A DNA stretch of 64,000 bases from CAURNT01 sp963539215 (GCA_963539215.1 CAUTJT010000001.1:62001-126000); one strand, 5' to 3'; counted from the stretch's first letter, positions 8,517 to 17,217 are shown. A program made the numbers and translations. Notes: a model not told the origin generated them from the letters alone.

Positions 8517-8756
8517 ATGAAAAAAGGTATACATCCAGAATACAGATTAGTAGTATTCGAAGATACAAGTAACGGAGAAAGATTTTTAGGAAAATCTACT
8601 AAATCTTCAAAAGAAACTGTTGAATTTGAAGGTAAAGAATATCCAGTTGTTAAGGTTGCTATAAGTTCAACTTCTCACCCTTTCTATACTGGTAAATCTA
8701 AATTTGTTGATGAAACAGGTAGAGTTGATAAATTCAAGAAAAAATACAATTTATAA
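8517..8756 (+). CDS. rpmE2: Large ribosomal subunit protein bL31, type B
   Basis: A 79-residue L31. It starts MKKGIHPEYR and ends in the type B signature SSTSHPFYTGKSKFVDETGR and KFKKKY. It lacks the zinc-binding cysteines of type A L31, so this is the zinc-independent form. A strong AAAGGAG site precedes the ATG, and an intrinsic terminator follows. Confidence 0.95.
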   Translation: MKKGIHPEYRLVVFEDTSNGERFLGKSTKSSKETVEFEGKEYPVVKVAISSTSHPFYTGKSKFVDETGRVDKFKKKYNL

Positions 8757-8762
8757 TAAAAT

Positions 8763-8793
8763 ACAGAGTTACTTTTGTAATTCTGTTTTTTTT
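8763..8793 (+). terminator. Intrinsic terminator after rpmE2
   Basis: Stem ACAGAGTTAC (8763-8772) / GTAATTCTGT (8777-8786), 10 pairs with one G-U, 4-base loop, then eight T. Confidence 0.85.
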
Positions 8794-8817
8794 AAGAAAA
8801 TATTTTAGGAGGTTTTT

Positions 8818-9441
8818 ATGGCAGTATTTGAATACAATCACCCATTAATCAGTCACAAACTTTCAATTTTAAGAAATGTTGAAACTGATACAAAATTATT
8901 TAGAGAGAGTTTAAATGAAATTGCTTCTCTTATGATATATGAAGCAACTAAGGATCTTAAACTAAAAAAAACTAGAATAACTACACCTATACAAGAAACT
9001 GAAACTCTTGTACTTGATGAACCAGTTACTATAGTTCCTATACTAAGAGCTGGACTTGGTATGGTTGATGCTATGCTTGCATCTATACCTAATGCTAAAG
9101 TTGGACATTTAGGAGTTTATAGAAATGAAGAAACTTTTGAACCAACTTATTACTATGCAAAAATGCCAACAAATGTTGTTGAAAGTAAAGTTTTAATCAT
9201 AGATCCTATGTTAGCAACAGGTGGTTCAATAATATACACAATAGATTATTTAAAATCTTTAGGTGTAACTAATATTTCAGTACTATGTATAATAGGAGCT
9301 CCTGAAGGTGTAGAAAAAGTTGTTTCACATCACCCTGATGTTGATTTATATATTGCTTCTATAGATAAAGGTCTTAATGAACATAAATATATTTATCCAG
9401 GTCTTGGAGATGCTGGAGATAGAATCTTCGGTACTAAATAA
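8818..9441 (+). CDS. upp: Uracil phosphoribosyltransferase
   Basis: A 207-residue enzyme converting uracil and PRPP to UMP. It shows the PRPP-binding motif VLIIDPMLATGGS, the family segment VPILRAGLGMVDAML, and the C-terminal YIYPGLGDAGDR. AGGAGG lies ahead of the ATG. Its stop overlaps the start of the small downstream gene by one base, so the two are coupled. Together with the uracil permease gene at 19.4-20.6 kb it supports pyrimidine salvage. Confidence 0.95.
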   Translation: MAVFEYNHPLISHKLSILRNVETDTKLFRESLNEIASLMIYEATKDLKLKKTRITTPIQETETLVLDEPVTIVPILRAGLGMVDAMLASIPNAKVGHLGVYRNEETFEPTYYYAKMPTNVVESKVLIIDPMLATGGSIIYTIDYLKSLGVTNISVLCIIGAPEGVEKVVSHHPDVDLYIASIDKGLNEHKYIYPGLGDAGDRIFGTK

Positions 9442-9674
9442 TGAAGATAATAACTTTTGATCACATAATTGAAATCAATAAATTATTAAAAGAATATAAC
9501 TTTAGAATAAGTTTAAAAGATGCTTGTGGAAAACAAAGCATGGAATTAAAAAAAATAGAAGAAAATGATATAGATGTAGATGATCATGTTTATAGAATAA
9601 TTGAACAAAAATTCAAAGAATTTGGAATTAATATAGAATATTCTATAAATAAAAAATATATTACAGTTATATAA
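9441..9674 (+). CDS. Small protein of RDAC-like type, function unknown
   Basis: A 77-residue acidic cytoplasmic protein, translationally coupled to upp (TAATG overlap). The most distinctive segment is ISLKDACGKQSM. I associate a [KR]DACG core with the small uncharacterised 'RDAC family' proteins of Fusobacteriota and relatives, but this is from memory. The tail alternates strand and helix (EFGINIEYSINKKYITVI). No catalytic motif is evident. Function unknown; the coupling to upp is the only clue. Confidence 0.65.
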   Translation: MKIITFDHIIEINKLLKEYNFRISLKDACGKQSMELKKIEENDIDVDDHVYRIIEQKFKEFGINIEYSINKKYITVI

Positions 9675-9680
9675 TTAAAA

Positions 9681-9720
9681 AATACACTAACTTTTAATTT
9701 AAACATTAAGCTAGTGTATT
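9681..9720. terminator. Bidirectional terminator between converging genes
   Basis: AATACACTA (9681-9689) pairs with TAGTGTATT (9712-9720). T-rich sequence follows on both strands. It separates the upp operon from the converging methyltransferase gene. Confidence 0.75.
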
Positions 9721-9725
9721 TTATT

Positions 9726-11243
9726 TTATTTAACAAAAAATGACATAGAAGATATTTTATCTACAGCTAAATCAAAATATTCAGACATAGAAATATTTTT
9801 TATTTCACCATCTTCATTTTTTGTTATTGATAAATTTAATTTTTCAATTTTTTCTTGTGCATTTTTAATTATATTTTCTTTAGTGTTGGGTTTTGCTAAT
9901 TCTTGCATAATATAAAGATCAGCTAAATTAAAATAATTTACTATAAGTTCATTAAAATAATTTCCCATTTCTATATATTTATTATCCTCAGATATACATA
10001 ATTCAGTATATTTAATAAATTTCTCAGGAATATAAGTAACATTTTCTTCAAAAACAATTTTTTCAGGTTTGCTTAATGAATAAAAAACTTTATCATTTAT
10101 CATCAAATTCAAGATTAATGAATACATATCCAATATTTTTTTATCATCATTTTTATATTTTTCTACAAATTCTTCTATTTTAAATATATTATTTTTATTA
10201 TCTTCTAAATACTTTTTAATTTCCTTATCTAAAATTTGATCAAAATCAATTTTGCTTAAATTTATACGATAATACATCATATCAAAAATATTACTATTAA
10301 TACTTTCAGTAGAATTTATTCTATTTGAATTTTCACCTTTACATATTAAAGATTTTCTAAAATTCGTTTCCAGAATATAGTCTATACACTGCTCTTTAAT
10401 AACTCTATCTCCTAAGCTAAGGTTATTTACTATTTCAACAAATTCAGAAGTGTGTTGAGTAATAAATGATAAATTTAAATTAATATCTGACACATATTCA
10501 AGCCCTTTCTCCCTTACTCTATCAACAAATTCATGTAAATATAACGGATCATTAAAAATTTCTAAATACTCATGAGCTAAATAATAATTATCTTTTTTCA
10601 ATACATTTTCAACAAAATCAATAAATTTTTGTCTTTCCTCTTTAATTGACGGTAAACAAGAAATACCTTCAACTATTTTATTAACTATAGCTTTAGATCT
10701 TTCTATACTTTCAGTCAATGACAAATTATTATGATATTTATTTGCATATAACATCATTTCTCTTAGAAGTGACCCTTTCTTCCAACCTGGATAGACATTA
10801 TACGATATATAACCTACACCATTTTCTTTTAAATTATTTTTTAAAATTTCCAAAATTTTATCTTTTACTTCATCTGGAACCCATGAATATACTCCATGAG
10901 CTGTAATATAATCAAATTTACCAAAGTCTTCATCAATATCCATAATATTTTTAGCATAAAGTTTTATATTATCAAGCCCAATATATTCTATTATCTCATT
11001 TCCTATTTTAACTTGTTCTTCTGATAAATCTACTCCAATAAATTTAGATTCTGGATTAAATAAGGCTTGAGATAACATATTACCACCAAAAGATGAACCT
11101 AATTCTAAAAAAGAAGATTTTCTAGAATCCGCAACTTTTAATCCTAATAAAGTTGATATAGTTTCTAAATATATAGGAACAGAAAAATTAAAAGGTTTTG
11201 ATTTATATAATAATTCATCATAAGTATTTTTTTCTTTTATCAT
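9726..11243 (-). CDS. Class I SAM methyltransferase with methyltransferase regulatory domain
   Basis: A 505-residue cytoplasmic protein. The N-terminal Rossmann methyltransferase has motif I FLELGSSFGGN (about residues 40-50), the acidic loop VDLSEEQ, and a motif IV-like FDYITAHGVYSWV. The middle (CLPSIKEERQKF to KGLEYVSDINL) matches the methyltransferase regulatory domain seen in such proteins. The substrate is unknown. I start at ATG 11243, four bases after GGAGG; the adjacent ATG 11246 is too close to it. It follows rplA after a short terminator, where rplJ would normally be expected. Confidence 0.78.
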   Translation of the reverse strand: MIKEKNTYDELLYKSKPFNFSVPIYLETISTLLGLKVADSRKSSFLELGSSFGGNMLSQALFNPESKFIGVDLSEEQVKIGNEIIEYIGLDNIKLYAKNIMDIDEDFGKFDYITAHGVYSWVPDEVKDKILEILKNNLKENGVGYISYNVYPGWKKGSLLREMMLYANKYHNNLSLTESIERSKAIVNKIVEGISCLPSIKEERQKFIDFVENVLKKDNYYLAHEYLEIFNDPLYLHEFVDRVREKGLEYVSDINLNLSFITQHTSEFVEIVNNLSLGDRVIKEQCIDYILETNFRKSLICKGENSNRINSTESINSNIFDMMYYRINLSKIDFDQILDKEIKKYLEDNKNNIFKIEEFVEKYKNDDKKILDMYSLILNLMINDKVFYSLSKPEKIVFEENVTYIPEKFIKYTELCISEDNKYIEMGNYFNELIVNYFNLADLYIMQELAKPNTKENIIKNAQEKIEKLNLSITKNEDGEIKNISMSEYFDLAVDKISSMSFFVK

Positions 11244-11255
11244 CATACCTCCAAA

Positions 11256-11282
11256 TAAAAGAAAAACGCAAATTAATGCGTT
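11256..11282 (-). terminator. Short terminator after rplA
   Basis: AACGCA (11265-11270) / TGCGTT (11277-11282), followed on the minus strand by TTTTTCTTTT. Only a 6-bp stem, so it may be leaky into the methyltransferase gene. Confidence 0.6.
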
Positions 11283-11304
11283 CTTCAATATAAATATTAA
11301 ATTC

Positions 11305-12012
11305 CTATTTAGCTACAAAAGCTGAAGCTAATATTGGATCAATTTTAATTCCAGGTCCCATTGTCAATGAAATTGCAACAGTTCTTAAGTATTGTCCTTT
11401 TGAAGTTGCTGGTTTTAATTTAATTATTTGATCTAAAGCAACTTTAAAGTTTTCAACTATTTGTTCTTCAGTAAAATTAACTTTACCTAATGGTAAATGA
11501 ATTGAACCTAATTTATCAACTTTAAATGCAACTTTACCTTTTTTAAATTCTTCTACAGTTTTGGCTACATCAGTAGTAACTGTTCCTGACTTAGGGTTAG
11601 GCATTAAACCTTTAGTTCCTAATATTTTCCCTAATCTTCCAAGTTTAGGCATCATGTCTGGAGTTGCTATTACTAAATCAAAATCCATCCATCCTGCTTG
11701 TATTTTAGAGATGTATTCGTCATCCCCTGCAAAATCCGCTCCTGCATCTAATGCTTTTTGTATATTTTCTCCTGAAGTTATAGCTAATATTCTAACAGTT
11801 TTACCTGTACCATTTGGTAATGTAACAGTTCCTCTAACTTGTTGGTCTGCATGTCTTGGATCTACTCCTAATCTTATTGCTAATTCAACAGTTTCAACAA
11901 ATTTAGCACTCTTAGTTTCAAATACTAAACTTAAAGCTTCTTCTGGTGTGTATATTTTTAATTTATCTACTTTCTGAGAAATTTCATTATATCTTTTCCC
12001 TTTTTTTGACAT
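11305..12012 (-). CDS. rplA: Large ribosomal subunit protein uL1
   Basis: A 235-residue L1 with the family pattern MSKKGKRYNEI, the central TPDMMPKLGRLGKILG motif, and GTVTTDVAKTVEEFKKGK. It forms the L1 stalk on 23S rRNA. In many bacteria it also represses its own operon by binding the mRNA. The 36-base sequence upstream (12021-12056) is identical to that before rplK and resembles an L1-binding hairpin. No rplJ/rplL follows. Confidence 0.96.
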   Translation of the reverse strand: MSKKGKRYNEISQKVDKLKIYTPEEALSLVFETKSAKFVETVELAIRLGVDPRHADQQVRGTVTLPNGTGKTVRILAITSGENIQKALDAGADFAGDDEYISKIQAGWMDFDLVIATPDMMPKLGRLGKILGTKGLMPNPKSGTVTTDVAKTVEEFKKGKVAFKVDKLGSIHLPLGKVNFTEEQIVENFKVALDQIIKLKPATSKGQYLRTVAISLTMGPGIKIDPILASAFVAK

Positions 12013-12029
12013 TATATTTTTCCTCCTTT

Positions 12030-12055
12030 GTGGTCATTGAATTTATATCTCCCAC
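12030..12055 (-). promoter_or_regulatory. Putative L1-binding leader hairpin before rplA (copy 2)
   Basis: In the mRNA sense it begins GTGGGAG and ends ATGACCAC: GTGG pairs with CCAC, leaving GAG opposite ATGA. This purine/ATGA asymmetric loop is what known L1-binding rRNA and mRNA sites look like. It lies directly before the AAAGGAGG site of rplA. Identical to 12525-12550. Confidence 0.6.
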
Positions 12056-12071
12056 TTATTTTCAATATTAA

Positions 12072-12506
12072 TTAGTCTTCTATTTTGATTCCCATACTTC
12101 TTGCAGTACCAGCAATAACATTCATAGCTGCTTCTACAGTAGCTGAGTTTAAATCAGGCATCTTTGTTTCAGCTATTTCTTTTAATTGAGCTGTTGTTAT
12201 TTTACCAGCAACTTCTTTAACTGAATTTTGTGCTCCTCTTTCAACTTTTGCTGCTTTCTTTAATAAATCTGATGCAGGTGGAGTTTTTAAAACAAAACTA
12301 AAGCTTCTATCTGCATAGATTGAAATTTCAACTGGTATAATAAATCCAGCTTTATCTTGAGTTTGTGCATTAAATTGTTTACAGAATTCTGGTATATTTA
12401 TACCTTGTGGTCCTAATGCTGAACCTACTGGTGGTGCTGGGTTAGCTTTTCCAGCTCCTAATTGTAATTTTACTTTAGCTACTACTTCTTTATTATTCTT
12501 AGCCAT
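12072..12506 (-). CDS. rplK: Large ribosomal subunit protein uL11
   Basis: A 144-residue L11 with the proline-rich N-terminus KANPAPPVGSALGPQGINI and the C-terminal rRNA-binding domain containing FVLKTPPASDLL and GTARSMGI. It forms the GTPase-associated centre. Strong AGGAGG site. Preceded by an L1-type hairpin (12525-12550). Confidence 0.96.
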   Translation of the reverse strand: MAKNNKEVVAKVKLQLGAGKANPAPPVGSALGPQGINIPEFCKQFNAQTQDKAGFIIPVEISIYADRSFSFVLKTPPASDLLKKAAKVERGAQNSVKEVAGKITTAQLKEIAETKMPDLNSATVEAAMNVIAGTARSMGIKIED

Positions 12507-12524
12507 TATATTTTATCCTCCTTT

Positions 12525-12550
12525 GTGGTCATTGAATTTATATCTCCCAC
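12525..12550 (-). promoter_or_regulatory. Putative L1-binding leader hairpin before rplK (copy 1)
   Basis: Same 26 bases as 12030-12055 (identity extends over 36 bases, 12516-12551), including GTGG/CCAC pairing and the GAG/ATGA loop. The usual position for L1 feedback control of rplKA. Confidence 0.6.
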
Positions 12551-12562
12551 TGTATTACAATA

Positions 12563-13165
12563 TTATTTTATAAATTTAGTAACTTTATTCATTTCAAAAG
12601 TCAATATTGTAGGTCTACTTCCTATTAATGTTTCAACATTAACTTCTTTTTTAACTAAATCGATAGAAACTACAGTTCCGCCATTTCCATCTTCATCAGT
12701 TACATAATCCCCAATTTTATAATCAATTTCATCATATGAATCTTCTGATTTTTTCATTTTGGCAAATATGTCTTCAACCTCTTTATCACTCATAGGTAAA
12801 GGATCAGAACCAACTCCAACAAATCCCATTACTCCATTAGTGTTACGTATGATATACCATGCTTTACTGTCAACTTTATAGTTAACACTGTCATCATATT
12901 GCTCTCTCGTAGTTCTCATTTCAACCATAACGTAACTAGGGAAAATCTTTCTTAAAACTTTCTCTTTAATTTCTTCTCCAGTTCTTTTCTTGATTTTAAT
13001 CTCTTCAACCTCTTCTTCAGGAACTAAAATTCTAAACACTTTATCATTTAAACCTTCAGAGATTATTCTTTTAGTTAAATCATCACGTACTTTTCTTTCG
13101 TACCCTGAATAAGTATGGATTAAATACCATCTATTAACATATTGTTTCTCGTCTACATTTGCCAT
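12563..13165 (-). CDS. nusG: Transcription termination/antitermination factor NusG
   Basis: A 200-residue NusG. The NGN domain carries WYLIHTYSGYERKVRDDL at its start and the IFPSYVMVEM strand, and the C-terminal KOW domain contains IGDYVTDEDGNGGTVVSID. It links RNA polymerase to Rho or the ribosome. It has the standard secE-nusG order, 11 bases after secE. Confidence 0.95.
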   Translation of the reverse strand: MANVDEKQYVNRWYLIHTYSGYERKVRDDLTKRIISEGLNDKVFRILVPEEEVEEIKIKKRTGEEIKEKVLRKIFPSYVMVEMRTTREQYDDSVNYKVDSKAWYIIRNTNGVMGFVGVGSDPLPMSDKEVEDIFAKMKKSEDSYDEIDYKIGDYVTDEDGNGGTVVSIDLVKKEVNVETLIGSRPTILTFEMNKVTKFIK

Positions 13166-13176
13166 AGATACACCCC

Positions 13177-13383
13177 CTACTTAATTATTGATTTGATAAG
13201 ATCTGAAAATCTTGTCATGATACTCGTAAAGCTAATATCAAATATTAATATCATTAAAGAAATAAATAAAGTAATCAATAATACTACTATTGTTACTTGT
13301 ATAACTTCTGGCGTTGTTGGCCATTGTACTTGCTTATATTCAGTTATAATCTGAGATAGCAAATTTTTCTTTTCTTTTTTCAT
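13177..13383 (-). CDS. secE: Preprotein translocase subunit SecE
   Basis: A 68-residue protein with the conserved cytoplasmic helix (EYKQVQWPTTPEVIQVT) followed by a single membrane segment (about residues 29-52). Stabilises SecY in the inner membrane. Located between tRNA-Trp and nusG, as in many bacteria. Confidence 0.93.
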   Translation of the reverse strand: MKKEKKNLLSQIITEYKQVQWPTTPEVIQVTIVVLLITLFISLMILIFDISFTSIMTRFSDLIKSIIK

Positions 13384-13408
13384 ATATTAACTCCATATCT
13401 TAAAAAAA

Positions 13409-13483
13409 TGGCAGGCCAGATAGGACTCGAACCTACAACATTCGGTTTTGGAGACCGACGCTCTACCATTGAACTACTGGCCT
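13409..13483 (-). tRNA. tRNA-Trp (anticodon CCA)
   Basis: 75 bases with encoded CCA. Acceptor AGGCCAG pairs with CTGGCCT, discriminator G. The anticodon stem ACGGT-type arms enclose the loop CTCCAAA. T-loop TTCGAGT. Lies between rpmG and secE. Confidence 0.96.
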
Positions 13484-13493
13484 ATTTAATTAA

Positions 13494-13643
13494 CTACTTA
13501 ACTTCTCTATAAAGAGAATATCTTTTCAACACTGGGTTGTATTTTCTTAACTCTAATCTCTCAGGATGAGTTTTTTTGTTTTTAGTTGTTACATAATGTC
13601 TCAACTTTGTTTCAGTGCATTCTAAAATAACTTGTACTCTCAT
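13494..13643 (-). CDS. rpmG: Large ribosomal subunit protein bL33
   Basis: A 49-residue L33 beginning MRVQVILECTETKLRHYVTT and ending KRYSLYREVK. Only one Cys is present (Cys9), so this is the zinc-free form without the CxxC pairs. GGGAGGA precedes the ATG at 13643. It opens the rpmG-tRNA-Trp-secE-nusG-rplK-rplA cluster. The gene is easily missed because of its length. Confidence 0.93.
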   Translation of the reverse strand: MRVQVILECTETKLRHYVTTKNKKTHPERLELRKYNPVLKRYSLYREVK

Positions 13644-13712
13644 TGTTTTTATTCCTCCCAATATAAAAATTTGTATTGGTAATACAGATACTGATTTCTA
13701 ATCAGCTTACAT

Positions 13713-13741
13713 AGTTTACCACAAATTAAAAGTAATGTCAA
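13713..13741 (-). promoter_or_regulatory. Promoter of the rpmG-rplA cluster
   Basis: Minus strand: TTGACA (13736-13741), 17-base spacer, TAAACT (13713-13718). The ~60-base leader contains a small CTGATT/AATCAG hairpin. Confidence 0.75.
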
Positions 13742-13825
13742 TAGAGAATTTACCTATATTTCTTATATTTAGTTTCAAATTTTATATATATTTTAAAAAC
13801 ATAAACTACTAACATCTTACTTTTA

Positions 13826-14980
13826 CTAGAACTTATAATTAGCTCCTATTGAAATGTAAGGAATAAATCCTTTTTGTCCATATTCTGCCCATATATATTT
13901 TACCCCAACACTAGGAATAATATTAAACTTATTTACTCTCAAATTATATCTTAAACTACCATCTAAAGTTCCATATATTTTATTTTCTATCTTCATTTCA
14001 TCATCAACTTTTGTTAAATATGTACTAGCTCCAATTCTAGCTTTTAATATAGTTTCAAAATCTAAATAGTTAACTTTAGTGCCAAGACCAATACCATAAT
14101 ATATATGATGTCTAATTAAATTTATATTAGGACCTTCTCCCTTTTTGATCATATCAAGTCTTGAATCTAAATCACGAATTTTATTAGAAACTTCTTCTTT
14201 TATAGTAAATTTCTTTTCTTCTGCTTTTTCATATAATTTAGCTACCTTAGAAAAATCTTCACTTATATCTTTAAATTCTCTACTTTTAGAGAAAAAATTG
14301 TAAAAACTTTCAAAAGACTCTTTAACTTTTTGATTATTCACTTTTTCATTATCAAAAGCATTTCGTAAACTTAAAGAACCTTGTTTTAAATTAGATTCCA
14401 TTTCTTTATTATTATAATCACTCCCAATAGAAATCATAGCACTAATAACATTAGTATGCTCATCATTTCCAGTTTTAGCATCTATAGCTTTTTCTAATAA
14501 TTTAGGTGCATTACCAAATCTTGTACCATAAGTTTCTAATTTTTCTTTTAATTTCTTATATAAATCTTTTCTAGTAACTTCACCCTTAATATATTCTTTT
14601 ATATTATTTTCAGATTTTAAATTCCTTACAGATTCTATAATTTTATCTAAATCATCTTCATTCTTAATCTCAGTATTTAATTTTTCAAAATTTTTTTTAT
14701 CTTCTTCAAATTTTTCTTTTTCTACTTTACTATAATTTTCTTTTATATTTTCATAACCAATAAATGTTTCACCACTAATTTCAACATTTTCATTTATTTT
14801 ATACTTAGCTTCTAAATTTTGTTCAAACATATCATAACTTAATTTACTATTAAAAGACAAATTTTCTTTTGGTGATACATTAAGTTCTAAGATAGGTTTT
14901 AATCCTTCAAGTTTTAAATCTGTACTTACAGTAGTTGCCAACATAAGTTGTGGCAATAACATAATCGCATATTTTCTCAT
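13826..14980 (-). CDS. Putative outer-membrane protein with a long helical insert
   Basis: 384 residues, not recognised. A signal peptide (MRKYAIMLLPQLMLATTVS) is followed by strand-like alternating segments (about 20-75), a charged helical region (about 80-285, rich in Lys and Glu), and then strand-like segments to a C-terminal Phe (ISIGANYKF). Amphipathic strands plus a terminal aromatic residue are typical of outer-membrane beta-barrels recognised by BamA. The helical middle would be an extracellular or periplasmic insertion. Single gene with its own promoter (15008-15036). Function unknown. Confidence 0.6.
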   Translation of the reverse strand: MRKYAIMLLPQLMLATTVSTDLKLEGLKPILELNVSPKENLSFNSKLSYDMFEQNLEAKYKINENVEISGETFIGYENIKENYSKVEKEKFEEDKKNFEKLNTEIKNEDDLDKIIESVRNLKSENNIKEYIKGEVTRKDLYKKLKEKLETYGTRFGNAPKLLEKAIDAKTGNDEHTNVISAMISIGSDYNNKEMESNLKQGSLSLRNAFDNEKVNNQKVKESFESFYNFFSKSREFKDISEDFSKVAKLYEKAEEKKFTIKEEVSNKIRDLDSRLDMIKKGEGPNINLIRHHIYYGIGLGTKVNYLDFETILKARIGASTYLTKVDDEMKIENKIYGTLDGSLRYNLRVNKFNIIPSVGVKYIWAEYGQKGFIPYISIGANYKF

Positions 14981-15007
14981 AACATCTCCTTTTCCCTCTT
15001 TTTATAT

Positions 15008-15036
15008 ATTTTATCACAGTTTAATTTAACTAACAA
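15008..15036 (-). promoter_or_regulatory. Promoter of the putative outer-membrane protein gene
   Basis: Minus strand: TTGTTA (15031-15036), 17-base spacer, TAAAAT (15008-15013) with an upstream TG (extended -10). Confidence 0.6.
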
Positions 15037-15050
15037 TCTTTTAAACAATA

Positions 15051-15081
15051 AAAAAACAGTAATATAAAATTATTACTGTTT
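15051..15081 (-). terminator. Intrinsic terminator after the iclR-type gene
   Basis: AAACAGTAATA pairs with TATTACTGTTT (15071-15081) around a 6-base loop; the minus strand continues with TTTTTTT. Confidence 0.85.
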
Positions 15082-15096
15082 TAAATTTTTATCTAT

Positions 15097-15846
15097 TTAA
15101 GATTCATAACCTAATTTTTTAGATATTTTTTTAGTACATTCCTTAACTTTTTCAACATAAAAACTCTTAGGTATTTCATCATCAAGAGGTATAGATATAC
15201 TTATAGCTCCTACAACCTCTTTTTTATCATTAAATATAGGTGAACCTATACAATATAATCCTAATTCATATTCCTCATATTCAACAGAATATCCATTTTT
15301 CCTAATTAATTTTAAGTTATCTAAAAGTGTCTCAAAATTAACTATAGTTCTTGCAGTATATTTAATAATTTCAGTTTGATTCCAAATATTTTCAACATCT
15401 TCTAACGTAGAATTAGATAGTATAGCCTTACCAGCAGCCGTACAATGCATAGGAGCACGTCTTCCTATTTTTGACCATTCCATAGTATGAGAGCTATTTT
15501 CTGGTGAAAACTTATCTATATATAAAATTTGATTACCATCACGTATAACTAAATGTATAGTTTGATTTGTTTCAACAGCAAGTTTTGTTATGAAACTTTT
15601 GGCAGGTTGTGCAAAATCTATACTTTGTACTACTCTATTCCCCACTCTAAACATCTTATACGTTAAAGAGTATTGACCCTTCTTATTTTGCTTAACATAT
15701 CCATTTTCTTTTAAAGAATGTAATATACGAAAAGCTGTAGTTTTATTAAGTTTACTTTTTTTACAAATTTCAGATAAAGGAATATTATTCCCTCTTGAAA
15801 GTATCTCTAATAAATTCATAGCTCTATCTATAGATTGTACTATCAT
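15097..15846 (-). CDS. IclR-family transcriptional regulator
   Basis: 249 residues. An N-terminal winged helix (SIDRAMNLLEILSRGNNIPL, then LNKTTAFRILHSL, about residues 4-45) precedes the IclR effector domain. That domain contains APMHCTAAGKAILS and the EYELGLYCIGSPIF and VGAISISIPL signature segments. These regulators sense small organic acids or similar metabolites. It follows brnQ (60 bases) and pflA on the same strand. Target and ligand cannot be read from sequence. Confidence 0.9.
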   Translation of the reverse strand: MIVQSIDRAMNLLEILSRGNNIPLSEICKKSKLNKTTAFRILHSLKENGYVKQNKKGQYSLTYKMFRVGNRVVQSIDFAQPAKSFITKLAVETNQTIHLVIRDGNQILYIDKFSPENSSHTMEWSKIGRRAPMHCTAAGKAILSNSTLEDVENIWNQTEIIKYTARTIVNFETLLDNLKLIRKNGYSVEYEEYELGLYCIGSPIFNDKKEVVGAISISIPLDDEIPKSFYVEKVKECTKKISKKLGYES

Positions 15847-15906
15847 TTAAAACCTCCTATTTTATAAATCAAATAAATATTTTTTACTTTTCCAATATTA
15901 ACAGAA

Positions 15907-17208
15907 TCAATTAATACTTTTCTTTAACCTACTACGTATAAGTAATAATATATATATACTAAATGTTGGTAAAAGCCAGGCAAATTCATACTCACTAAAA
16001 GGTAAATAATCAAGTATAACATTCAAGTTAGACGAATCTATACCTAATTTTGGTAATATAGAAATTAATGAAAATAAACTTACCGAATAAGTAGTATATC
16101 TATAAACTAAATTATCTCCTTTATATAATCCATCAGTTAAGGTTAAGAATATTATCCATATAGTTATTGGATTCATAAGTAATAATAACGGTATAGTAAA
16201 ACTTAATATATTATTAAGTCCAAAAATTGATACAACTGTAGAAATAATAGTCCAAAATAATAACCATTTCCAATAACTTATCTTACTATTTTTTTTATAA
16301 TAAAATTCACTAATACAAGTTAACAAAGATATACATATAGAACTACAAGCAATAGTAAATACTATAGATAATAAAACATATCCAAAATTACCAAAAACAT
16401 AATATGTAATATCACTTAAAATATCTGCTCCATTTTTAGTATTAGGAAACATTGTAGAAGTTGAACTTCCAAGAAAAGCTATAATTGAATATATACTAAA
16501 CAATGCTATTCCTGCTAATATACTAGATTTTATTGTATACTTTCTTATACTATCATCATCTTCAAGACCCTTATACTTTAAATTTATTTGTATTATAACT
16601 CCAAAAAGTATAGCCGTTAAAGCATCTAAAGTACTATAACCATCAAGAAATCCTTGTAACATTGGAACTCTTGAATATTTCTCTAAAGGAGGCGTAAACC
16701 CAGATACACCTTTTATCATAGTTCCAAAAAATATAACTAATATTAATGTAAATAACACTGGCGTAAGATATTTTCCTAATTTATTAACCAAATGATTTGG
16801 AGTTAAACAAAGCATATATATTATAGCAAAAAACACTATACTATATATAACTCTTATCATAGTTTTATCTCCAATATTTTCAAATATTATGCTATATGAT
16901 GTACTAGCTGCACGTGGTACAGCGACTAAAGGAGCAATAGTTATATATAACATACTTAAAAAAACAGCAGAGAATTTTTTACCAATTTTTTCTAAGATAT
17001 TTTCTATACCTCCAAATTTAGAAACTACTATAATAGCTATAATTGGTATAAGTACAGCCGACAAAGAAAATCCTATTATACTAAAATAAAAATTTACTCC
17101 ACTTTCCTTACCTATTAATGGTGGAAATATTAAATTACCTGCTCCAAAAAACATACCAAAAACCATAAAACTTATCTGTAAAAAATCTTTTATATTTAAC
17201 TTTTTCAA
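15907..17208 (-). CDS. brnQ: Branched-chain amino acid:cation symporter (LIVCS family)
   Basis: A 433-residue inner-membrane protein with about 12 hydrophobic segments. The N-terminal MVFGMFFGAGNLIFPPLIGK is characteristic of BrnQ carriers for leucine, isoleucine and valine. The loop VPRAASTSYSIIFEN and the SPYSTLDAL-like region (LDGYSTLDALTAILFG) also fit. It starts 9 bases after pflA, so the two are likely cotranscribed. Confidence 0.9.
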   Translation of the reverse strand: MKKLNIKDFLQISFMVFGMFFGAGNLIFPPLIGKESGVNFYFSIIGFSLSAVLIPIIAIIVVSKFGGIENILEKIGKKFSAVFLSMLYITIAPLVAVPRAASTSYSIIFENIGDKTMIRVIYSIVFFAIIYMLCLTPNHLVNKLGKYLTPVLFTLILVIFFGTMIKGVSGFTPPLEKYSRVPMLQGFLDGYSTLDALTAILFGVIIQINLKYKGLEDDDSIRKYTIKSSILAGIALFSIYSIIAFLGSSTSTMFPNTKNGADILSDITYYVFGNFGYVLLSIVFTIACSSICISLLTCISEFYYKKNSKISYWKWLLFWTIISTVVSIFGLNNILSFTIPLLLLMNPITIWIIFLTLTDGLYKGDNLVYRYTTYSVSLFSLISILPKLGIDSSNLNVILDYLPFSEYEFAWLLPTFSIYILLLIRSRLKKSIN

Positions 17209-17217
17209 ACTTTTCTC

